From DATKLX01 sp035542155 (GTDB taxonomy: Bacteria > Chloroflexota > Anaerolineae > Anaerolineales > Anaerolineaceae): DNA of 38,951 nt. The notes beneath the pieces are model-generated. The model saw only the letters and a program-made list of their open reading frames with translations. It was not told the origin of the DNA and searched no databases. This document shows positions 7,573-14,079 of this stretch, piece by piece (the first letter of the stretch is position 1; each line of letters opens with the position of its first letter). The translations under genes and the position numbers were made by a program. The stretch covers positions 1 through 38,951 of the forward strand of contig DATKLX010000140.1 in assembly GCA_035542155.1 (NCBI GenBank), written 5' to 3'.

Positions 7573-8316
7573 GTGAGAAAGTTCCGCGCTGAATTCCACA
7601 TTCATACCGTTCTCTCTCCCTGTGCGGATGTGGAGATGATCCCTCCGCTGATCGTCCAGGAAGCCCTCGAACGGGGGATCAACCTGATCGCAATCACAGA
7701 TCATAATGCCAGCGCCAATGTGGCAGCCGTCCAAACGGCGGCTGCCGGGACAGGCCTGGCAGTTCTCCCTGGAATGGAGCTGCAGACCCGTGAAGAAGTC
7801 CACGTGCTGTGCCTGTTCGATACCCTGGACCAGATTTTTTCCTGGCAGCAAACTGTGGACGCTCGATTGCCTTCCCTGGAAAACCAACCCGAGCATTTTG
7901 GCGAGCAGTTTGTGGTCGACGAAACCGGTGATTTCATCCGTCATGAGCCACGCCTCCTGCTCACCTCGGCCATCATCAGTCTAGAGGAAGCCTTTGATGG
8001 CGTGAGCCGGTTGGGCGGCCTGTGCATCCCCGCGCACGTGGACCGCCGTGCAAACGGGTTGATTGCCAATCTTGGGTTCATCCCGACAGATATTCCCTTC
8101 CCGGCCATGGAGATCTCACGCCACCTGCAATCCGCGACAGCAACCCAGAAATTTCCTCAGCTACGTGGCTACCCATTGATCCAAAGCGGTGATGTCCACC
8201 GCCTCTCTGAATTCCTGGGTGTCAATGAGTTATTCATCGAAGAACCCTGTATTGAAGAAATTTATCTTGCCCTCGCCAACCAGAAGTCCCGCCAATTTCA
8301 TCTCCGCACTGGTTGA
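7573..8316 (+). CDS. PHP-domain phosphoesterase-like protein
   Basis: 247 residues starting at a GTG (7573), 41 bases after the second DRTGG-like gene. The PHP metal ligands are visible: FHIHTVLSPCAD (H9, H11), AITDHNAS, GMELQTREEVHVL, PAHVDRR and the closing SGDVHR. PHP domains are trinuclear-metal phosphoesterases, and this single-domain size resembles the YciV/TrpH group that acts on small nucleotides or RNA ends. Membership in a hydrogenase operon suggests it degrades or makes a nucleotide signal rather than acting in DNA replication; that is inference. It ends about 215 bases before the next gene, the largest gap inside the locus. Confidence 0.85.
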   Translation: MRKFRAEFHIHTVLSPCADVEMIPPLIVQEALERGINLIAITDHNASANVAAVQTAAAGTGLAVLPGMELQTREEVHVLCLFDTLDQIFSWQQTVDARLPSLENQPEHFGEQFVVDETGDFIRHEPRLLLTSAIISLEEAFDGVSRLGGLCIPAHVDRRANGLIANLGFIPTDIPFPAMEISRHLQSATATQKFPQLRGYPLIQSGDVHRLSEFLGVNELFIEEPCIEEIYLALANQKSRQFHLRTG

Positions 8317-8471
8317 ATCCTATTCTCTATTTTCTGCCCTCCGTTCTCAAATTTTCGGTTCTCCCAGTTCGGTTCTCGGCTCTCGTTCTTCGCTCTTTCT
8401 CTTTTTGACAACCATCTTGTTTTGACATGACATTTGGATCTTACCAATTTAGACATGAAAGGGTAAACTAC
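8317..8471. other. Pyrimidine-rich spacer with imperfect GGTTCTC repeats
   Basis: Downstream of the PHP gene the plus strand is strongly T/C-rich, with repeated GTTCTC/GGTTCTC-like words (about 8340-8400). Two TTGACA hexamers follow (8405-8410 and 8422-8427), neither with a good -10 at the standard distance. TTACCA (8441-8446) and TAAACT (8464-8469), 17 bases apart, are a possible weak promoter ending just before the operator-like palindrome. Confidence 0.35.
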
Positions 8472-8491
8472 ATTGTGGTTTTAATCACAAT
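8472..8491. promoter_or_regulatory. Rex- or CRP-like operator palindrome
   Basis: ATTGTG-N8-CACAAT, a 20-base imperfect palindrome (8 of 10 positions symmetric) centred about 50 bases before the NuoE-like start. The TTGTG-N8-CACAA spacing is that of the NADH-sensing repressor Rex, which is known to control hydrogenase and fermentation genes. The inner TGTGG-N6-TCACA also fits a CRP-type site. No rex gene is in the window. Its position right after a candidate -10 (8464-8469) suits a repressor. Confidence 0.5.
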
Positions 8492-8530
8492 AAGGGTGAA
8501 ATTATCCCTTCATCGGATTTGGAGCCGTTC

Positions 8531-9037
8531 ATGTTAAAGATTTTGGAAAATCTTCCCGAAAACGACCCCCTTGCTATTCCTGAACAAAGAGAGGTGATCG
8601 ACGGAATTATCACCGAAAATCGGGAGTTGCCTGGGGCTACGATGGTCGTCCTCAACGAGCTTCAATCGCGGATTGGCTTTATCTCCGCACCCATGCAAGC
8701 TTATGTCGCCCGTGAGATGGGTATCCCGATCAGCACGGTTCACGGGGTAGTATCCTTCTACTCCTTTTTTACCACCCAACCCCGTGGAAAACACACGATT
8801 AAATTCTGCCTGGGAACCGCCTGTTACGTCGGTGGGATCGACCAGTTGATTGAAAAAGCCCGCCAGCATCTGGGAATTGGCCCCGGTGAGACCACTAAGG
8901 ACGGTATGGTCACCCTGGAAATCTGCCGTTGTGTAGGCGCGTGCAGCCAGGCGCCGGTCCTGGTCGTCGACGACGAGATCTCCGGCCGGGTGCGCCCGAA
9001 TAAGATACCGCAGATCATGAAGAAGGTAGAGAAATAA
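8531..9037 (+). CDS. hndA: NuoE/HndA-like [2Fe-2S] subunit (first diaphorase module)
   Basis: 168 residues from ATG 8531; GGAG at 8521-8524 gives a good ribosome site, so a TTG 12 bases upstream is rejected. A helical N-terminus (residues 1-75) is followed by a thioredoxin-like [2Fe-2S] domain with C-x4-C (CLGTACYVGG) and C-x3-C (CRCVGACSQAP). This is the small subunit that partners NuoF in NADH-oxidising modules of hydrogenases and complex I. It is the first structural gene after the operator at 8472-8491 and is followed by an HATPase gene (GTG start 10 bases on), HndB-like and NuoF-like genes. A second homologue sits at 11912-12391. Confidence 0.93.
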   Translation: MLKILENLPENDPLAIPEQREVIDGIITENRELPGATMVVLNELQSRIGFISAPMQAYVAREMGIPISTVHGVVSFYSFFTTQPRGKHTIKFCLGTACYVGGIDQLIEKARQHLGIGPGETTKDGMVTLEICRCVGACSQAPVLVVDDEISGRVRPNKIPQIMKKVEK

Positions 9038-9047
9038 GGCGGGCGCT

Positions 9048-9620
9048 GTGAGAGAGCTGGCTCTGCATATCCTGGATCTCGCAGAAAACGCTATCGCCGC
9101 CGGGGCGAAAACGATCCAGATCAACGTGACCGAAGACCTCGCTCGCGACCGCCTCCGAATCCAGGTGATCGATGATGGCTCCGGCATGGACGCGGAAACA
9201 GCCGCCAGGGTGATCGATCCCTTTTACACCAGCCGGACCACCCGCAAGGTCGGATTGGGGATCCCGCTTCTCGAAGAAGCCGCGGAAGCCTGTAATGGAG
9301 AACTGCAGATCGATTCGAAGCCGGGGAAAGGCACGACGGTGAACGTTGAGTTCCAACGTAGCCACATCGACCGCATGCCCCTGGGCGATCTGCCCGAAAC
9401 GATAACGACCCTCGTGATTTCCGCTCCTGAGATCCACTGGATCTTTCGGTATCAGGTTGACGGGAATGAGTTTGTCTTCGATGACGAACCGATTAAAAAC
9501 GAATTGGGAGATATCCCCCTCAGCGAACCAGGCGTGCTGGCTTACATCCGCTCGGTCCTGAAAGAAGGCGTGGCTGAAATTCAGCCGGATCCCAGCGAGA
9601 ATGTTTTACTAAAAAACTAA
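9048..9620 (+). CDS. GHKL-family ATP-binding protein of hydrogenase cluster
   Basis: 190 residues from a GTG start preceded by AAGGCGGG. Residues 1-105 form a bare HATPase_c domain: N-box LDLAENAIAAGAKTIQI, G1 box DDGSGMD, G2 box VGLGIPLLEEAA, and KPGKGTTVNVEF. The remaining 80 residues are an extra acidic domain (FRYQVDGNEFVFDDEPIKNE) that I do not recognise. There is no membrane segment, HisKA domain or receiver. Being embedded between NuoE-like and HndB-like structural genes implies a role tied to the enzyme itself, for instance assembly or ATP-dependent control. Similar stand-alone ATPases are, as far as I recall, common in HydABC-type clusters. Function is unproven. Confidence 0.82.
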   Translation: MRELALHILDLAENAIAAGAKTIQINVTEDLARDRLRIQVIDDGSGMDAETAARVIDPFYTSRTTRKVGLGIPLLEEAAEACNGELQIDSKPGKGTTVNVEFQRSHIDRMPLGDLPETITTLVISAPEIHWIFRYQVDGNEFVFDDEPIKNELGDIPLSEPGVLAYIRSVLKEGVAEIQPDPSENVLLKN

Positions 9621-9653
9621 CGTCAAAACCGCGATACAAAGGGAGATTGACTT

Positions 9654-10022
9654 ATGCCTACCGTAAAGAGCCTTGATGATCTGAAGAAAATACGTGAAGA
9701 AGCCCTGGAAAAGCGCAAGGCGAAAACCACTGAGGGGCGCGCCCAGGTAACTGTTGCGATGGGAACCTGCGGGATTGCTGCCGGTGCACGCGATACGATG
9801 AAAGCCATCCTGGATACGATCGAACAGGACAACCTCACCGGTATCCTGGTCACACAGACCGGCTGCATGGGGATGTGCGAAAAAGAACCAATCGTCCAGG
9901 TCGTGGTTGGCGATCAGGAAAAAGTGATCTACGGTAAGGTTAACCCCGAGGTCGCCCGTCGCATCGTCGAGGAGCACATCGTTAAAGATCAGATTGTGAA
10001 AGAGAACGTGATACCTGCCTGA
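9654..10022 (+). CDS. hndB: HndB-like thioredoxin-fold [2Fe-2S] protein
   Basis: 122 residues. A helical N-terminus (KSLDDLKKIREEALEKRKA) leads into a thioredoxin-like ferredoxin fold with GTCGIAAGARDTMKA (C39), then TGCMGMCEKEPIV (C71, C75) and a conserved VIYGKVNPEVARRIVEEHI. HndB-like proteins accompany NADP-reducing hydrogenases (HndABCD) and are usually the stand-alone version of the domain found at the N-terminus of the NuoF-like subunit. Only three cysteines are visible, so cluster binding needs a partner ligand or is not certain. It lies directly before the NuoF-like gene. Confidence 0.88.
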   Translation: MPTVKSLDDLKKIREEALEKRKAKTTEGRAQVTVAMGTCGIAAGARDTMKAILDTIEQDNLTGILVTQTGCMGMCEKEPIVQVVVGDQEKVIYGKVNPEVARRIVEEHIVKDQIVKENVIPA

Positions 10023-10056
10023 GCATGACCAGACAGCATGTTTGATAGGAATTCAC

Positions 10057-11838
10057 ATGAAGTATTATCGCTCCCACGTTTTAGTATGTGTCGACCCGGA
10101 GTGCCTGCGTAAAGGGGCGCACGAAGTCCTCGACAGCCTTCAGGACGAACTCGTCGCGCAGGGTTTGATCGACGAGGTCCAGGTGCTGGAGACTTCTCGC
10201 CTCGGCGGTTGCAGCAATGGACCGGAAATGATGGTCTATCCCGAAGGCGTCCATTATTCTGGCCTCACCGTAGACGACATTCCTTACCTGGTTGAGGAGC
10301 ATTTCCTCAAAGGGCGTGTGGTCCAGAAGTTCATCGCCCCCACGATTTCTTTCGCCGACGAAGAATTGAGCGCGCCCAAGGCCAAAGAGGTTCGAGTCGT
10401 CCTGCGCAACTGCGGCAAGATCGACCCCGAAAATATTGAGGACTATATCGCTGAGGACGGTTATATGGCCCTGGCCAAAGTCCTTACCGAGATGACCCCT
10501 GAACAGGTCATCGACGAGATTATCAGATCCGGCCTCCGCGGTCGCGGTGGCGCCGGGTTCCCGGCTGGCAAGAAGTGGCAGTTAGCGCGAATGAACCCGG
10601 GCGATGTGAAGTATCTCACCTGCAACGCCGATGAAGGTGACCCTGGCGCGTTTATGAACCGGCGTGTCCTCGAAGGAGATCCACATTCCGTCCTGGAAGG
10701 CATGATCATCGCTGCTTACGTGATCGGCGCCAATCATGGTTACGTCTATTGTCGTGCGGAATATCCGGTCGCTGTGCGCACCCTCAACATTGCCATCCAG
10801 CAGGCCCGCGCCTTTGGCTTCCTCGGCGAGAATATCTTTGGTTCTGGCTTTTCCTTCGATATCGAAGTCCGCAAGGGTGCTGGCGCATTCGTTTGCGGCG
10901 AAGAAACTGCGTTGATCGCCTCCATCGAGGGCAAACGGGGTGAGCCTCGCCCCCGACCGCCCTTCCCCGCCGTAAAAGGTCTGTGGGGTAAGCCGACCAA
11001 TAACAATAACGTCGAAACATACGCCAACGTACCTCAAATTATCCTCAAGGGAGCAGATTGGTTTGCCTCGATGGGTACCGCCAAAAGCAAAGGCACCAAG
11101 ACCTTTGCTGTGGCCGGAGATGTGAAATATACTGGCCTGATTGAAGTTCCCCTCGGGATCACCATCCGTGAGGTCATTTATGACGTCGGCGGCGGCATCA
11201 AGGACAACAAAGGTTTCAAGGCGGTCCAGATCGGCGGACCCATGGGCGGCTGTCTACCCGCTTCGGCTCTCGATCTCCCCATCGATTACGAATCCTTGAG
11301 CAGCGCTGGCGCAATGATGGGCTCGGGCGGTCTGGTCGTCATGGATGATGAGACCTGCATGGTCGATATCGCCCGCTTTTTCATGGACTTTACCCAGGAC
11401 GAGAGCTGCGGGAAATGCACCCCTTGCCGGGTGGGCACCCGCCGCATCCTCGAGGTCCTCGAGCGCATCTGCGCTGGCAAAGGCCGCGACGGTGATATCG
11501 AAACTCTTGAAATGCTTTGCCAGGACATTATGGCCACCAGCCTGTGCGGCCTCGGCCAGGGCGCCCCAAACCCTGTCGTCTCCACCCTCAAGCATTTCCG
11601 GGATGAATATATCGCCCACATTTACGAAAAGCGCTGCCCGGCGAAAGTCTGTAAGGCCCTGATCACGTATGCGATCCTGCCAGACGTCTGCACGGGCTGT
11701 ATGGTCTGCGCCCGGAACTGTCCGGTGGAAGCCATACACGGTGAGCGGCGCAAAGTCCACACCATCGATCCGGACGTATGCATCCGCTGTGGCATCTGCA
11801 TGCAGGTCTGCAACTTTAACGCGGTCAGCGTAAATTGA
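10057..11838 (+). CDS. hndC: NuoF/HndC-like diaphorase subunit with C-terminal ferredoxin domains (module 1)
   Basis: 593 residues from ATG 10057, with AGGA just upstream; a TTG 15 bases earlier is less likely. Residues 1-90 are a thioredoxin-like domain with C11, C16 and C52. Then come the FMN/NADH-binding NuoF core (GLRGRGGAGFPAGKKW, NADEGDPGAF, GAGAFVCGEETALI) and SLBB region. The N3-type [4Fe-4S] site is C451-x2-C-x2-C (CGKCTPCRVGT) with a later Cys. Two added [4Fe-4S] ferredoxin motifs sit at the C-terminus (CTGCMVCARNCP at 545, CIRCGICMQVC at 575). This layout is that of HydB/HndC of electron-bifurcating hydrogenases, where the flavin exchanges electrons with NAD(P)H and ferredoxin. Bifurcation itself is inferred from architecture. 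Confidence 0.93.
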   Translation: MKYYRSHVLVCVDPECLRKGAHEVLDSLQDELVAQGLIDEVQVLETSRLGGCSNGPEMMVYPEGVHYSGLTVDDIPYLVEEHFLKGRVVQKFIAPTISFADEELSAPKAKEVRVVLRNCGKIDPENIEDYIAEDGYMALAKVLTEMTPEQVIDEIIRSGLRGRGGAGFPAGKKWQLARMNPGDVKYLTCNADEGDPGAFMNRRVLEGDPHSVLEGMIIAAYVIGANHGYVYCRAEYPVAVRTLNIAIQQARAFGFLGENIFGSGFSFDIEVRKGAGAFVCGEETALIASIEGKRGEPRPRPPFPAVKGLWGKPTNNNNVETYANVPQIILKGADWFASMGTAKSKGTKTFAVAGDVKYTGLIEVPLGITIREVIYDVGGGIKDNKGFKAVQIGGPMGGCLPASALDLPIDYESLSSAGAMMGSGGLVVMDDETCMVDIARFFMDFTQDESCGKCTPCRVGTRRILEVLERICAGKGRDGDIETLEMLCQDIMATSLCGLGQGAPNPVVSTLKHFRDEYIAHIYEKRCPAKVCKALITYAILPDVCTGCMVCARNCPVEAIHGERRKVHTIDPDVCIRCGICMQVCNFNAVSVN

Positions 11839-11848
11839 CCTGAGCAAG

Positions 11849-11866
11849 CCGGGAGCCCCATCCCGG
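11849..11866 (+). other. Small hairpin between the two diaphorase modules
   Basis: CCGGGA (11849-11854) and TCCCGG (11861-11866) enclose a 6-base loop in the 73-base gap after the first NuoF-like gene. There is no U-tract, so it is not a standard terminator. It could mark RNA processing between module 1 and module 2. Confidence 0.4.
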
Positions 11867-11911
11867 TCTGAACCTGGATCCTATTATAAAAGGCCGAGCA
11901 GGAGGAAGCGC

Positions 11912-12391
11912 ATGACCATCGGTATCACCGATCCTGAAAAAATCCGAACGACAGTGTATGCTGTGATAGAACGTTGTGGTGCAACCCAGGATGAATTGAT
12001 CCCCATTCTCAGTGAGATCAACCACAAGTTAGGTTATCTCCCCGCTGAGGCTCTGGATGAGATTAGCCATTTGCTAAAAGTGCCCAAAAGCCAGGTTTTT
12101 TCTGTGGCCAGTTTCTACCGTATGCTCTCCACCAAACCCCGCGGAACGCACGTAGTCCAGTTCTGTGAAAGCGCCCCCTGTCATGTGGTGGGTGGACGTG
12201 AAGTCTGGGAGGAGCTTCAGGACCAGCTTCACCTGCAATCTGGCGAGACAACCCGCGATGGGTGCTGGACGCTCGTCACTACCAGTTGCCTGGGGATCTG
12301 CGGCGTCGGCCCGGTGATTATGGTCGATGAGGACGTCTACGGGAATGTCACCCCCGCTCAGGTAAAAGATATTCTCGCCAGGTACATGTAG
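11912..12391 (+). CDS. NuoE-like [2Fe-2S] subunit (second diaphorase module)
   Basis: 159 residues with a GGAGGAAGC ribosome site before ATG 11912. Helical N-terminus, then the [2Fe-2S] thioredoxin-like domain with C-x4-C (CESAPCHVVGG) and C-x3-C (CLGICGVGPVIMVDEDVYGNV). All four ligands are kept, so it should carry a working cluster. By eye it is closer to complex-I-type NuoE/HoxE than to the first copy: KPRGTHVVQFCESAPC against QPRGKHTIKFCLGTAC. It is followed after 18 bases by its own NuoF-like partner. Presence of two NuoE genes in one operon implies two separate NAD(P)H-reacting modules or alternative subunits. Confidence 0.92.
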   Translation: MTIGITDPEKIRTTVYAVIERCGATQDELIPILSEINHKLGYLPAEALDEISHLLKVPKSQVFSVASFYRMLSTKPRGTHVVQFCESAPCHVVGGREVWEELQDQLHLQSGETTRDGCWTLVTTSCLGICGVGPVIMVDEDVYGNVTPAQVKDILARYM

Positions 12392-12409
12392 CCCAAGGAG
12401 AGAAGCGCG

Positions 12410-14044
12410 ATGAAACCCGTTCGATCAATGATTCTGGTCTCAAGCGACCCGCAAAGTAAGGAGCGTGGCGCGAATGAAGTCTATCAATGCTTGCAGGAAG
12501 AATTAAAATCCTTCGGGCTCGAATCCGAGGTCTCCTTATCCATGGTCGGAGATGTAGGCCGCAGCGACGTCTCGCCCCTGGTGATCGTCTATCCCGACGC
12601 GGTCATCTACGGACCCGTCCAACCAGAAGACGCGCACTCGATTGTGGAAGAGCATCTGTACAAAGGGCGCGTTGTTTCTGGCCTTCAGGCCCCAACTCGC
12701 GAGCTTTCCGGACGCATAGCCTGGCTCTCTGCCCGCAAGGGTACCCTCCCCGCAGAGCAGCGTATTGTCCTGGAGCGCGCCGGGCTCATCGACCCGGACG
12801 ATATCAATGATTACATCATCCACGATGGCTACCTCGCCCTGGGCAAGGCCCTCACCGAGATGACACCCATGGAAGTGATTAAAACCATCGACCAGTCCGG
12901 CCTCAAAGGGCGCGGCGGAGCAGGCTTCCCGACCGGTTCAAAATGGAAATTCGTTTCCCAGGTAGCAGGCCCAAAGAAATATGTCATCTGCAACGCCGAC
13001 GAAAGCGAGCCAGGGACCTTCAAAGATCGCCTCATCCTGGAAGGCGATCCGCACAGCATCATCGAGGCCATGACCATCGCCGCCTACGCCGTCGGCGCTG
13101 ATGAAGGCTATATCTATATCCGCGGCGAGTATGCACTTGCCCGGCGGCGCCTCGTCAACGCTATTCGCCAGGCAAATGAGATGGGTTTTCTCGGGCAAAA
13201 CATCTTCGGCACCGGTTTCAACTTCAAGATCCACGTTCACTCCGGCGCTGGAGCTTATATCTGCGGCGAAGAGACCGCGTTGATTGAATCCATCGAGGGC
13301 AAACGCGGTGAGCCTCGCGCCCGCCCGCCTTATCCGACCACGAACGGCCTGTGGGGAAAGCCCACCCTGGTCAATAATGTCGAGACTCTGGCGAATATTC
13401 CCCCCATCCTGCGCAGCGGCGCCGCCTGGTACCGCAAGTTCGGCACCCCCTCCAGCCCGGGGACCAAGGTCTATACCATCCTGGGTAACGTCAATGTGAC
13501 CGGCCTGATTGAGGTGCCCATGGGCATCACCCTCCGCGAAGTGATCGCGATCTATGCCCGCGGGATGAAAAACAACGCCACCTTCAAACTAGCCCAGACC
13601 GGAGGCTCCAGTGGCTCGATAATCCCCGCCAGCCTGCAGGACACTCCCATGGATTTCGACGCCTTCAACAGAGCCGGCGTCAGCCTCGGTTCTGGAGCGC
13701 TCTTGATCTGTGATGAAAATACCTGTGTGGTCGATCTAGCCCGCGTGCTGCTCAACTTCTTCCGCGTCGAGAGCTGCGGGAAGTGCAATCCCTGCCGGAT
13801 CGGAAACCAGCGTGCCTACCAGATTCTCAGCAATATCGCCGAAGGCACCGGCACCCTGCGCGACCTCGACGATCTCCAGGCTCTCAGCGACGAGCTCTAC
13901 CAGCTTTCAAACTGCGGCCTGGGTCAGACCTCCGGGACGCCGATCCGTGACATCCTCAAACACTTCCGGGCTGAAGTCGAAGCCCATATTCGCCTCAAAG
14001 TTTGCCCGACCGGCGTATGCCCGATGAACGGGCACCGGGCGTAG
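12410..14044 (+). CDS. NuoF-like diaphorase subunit with cysteine-free N-terminal domain (module 2)
   Basis: 544 residues. The core is complete: GLKGRGGAGFPTGSKW, NADESEPGTF, GAGAYICGEETALI, SLBB region, and the N3 cluster C456-x2-C-x2-C (CGKCNPCRIG) with C in LSNCGLGQ, so FMN, NAD(P)H and one [4Fe-4S] should bind. Two differences from the first copy matter. The N-terminal thioredoxin-like domain has lost all its cluster cysteines (SSDPQSKERGA in place of CVDPECLRKGA; GRSDVSPLVIVYP in place of GGCSNGPEMMVYP), and no C-terminal ferredoxin domains are present. It therefore ends its electron path at the N3 cluster and should pass electrons straight to the NuoG-like protein encoded next. The start is the ATG after AAGGAGAGAAGCGCG. 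Confidence 0.93.
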   Translation: MKPVRSMILVSSDPQSKERGANEVYQCLQEELKSFGLESEVSLSMVGDVGRSDVSPLVIVYPDAVIYGPVQPEDAHSIVEEHLYKGRVVSGLQAPTRELSGRIAWLSARKGTLPAEQRIVLERAGLIDPDDINDYIIHDGYLALGKALTEMTPMEVIKTIDQSGLKGRGGAGFPTGSKWKFVSQVAGPKKYVICNADESEPGTFKDRLILEGDPHSIIEAMTIAAYAVGADEGYIYIRGEYALARRRLVNAIRQANEMGFLGQNIFGTGFNFKIHVHSGAGAYICGEETALIESIEGKRGEPRARPPYPTTNGLWGKPTLVNNVETLANIPPILRSGAAWYRKFGTPSSPGTKVYTILGNVNVTGLIEVPMGITLREVIAIYARGMKNNATFKLAQTGGSSGSIIPASLQDTPMDFDAFNRAGVSLGSGALLICDENTCVVDLARVLLNFFRVESCGKCNPCRIGNQRAYQILSNIAEGTGTLRDLDDLQALSDELYQLSNCGLGQTSGTPIRDILKHFRAEVEAHIRLKVCPTGVCPMNGHRA

Positions 14045-14079
14045 ACGCAAGTTTTCACAACGATTAGAGAGGGTTGATT

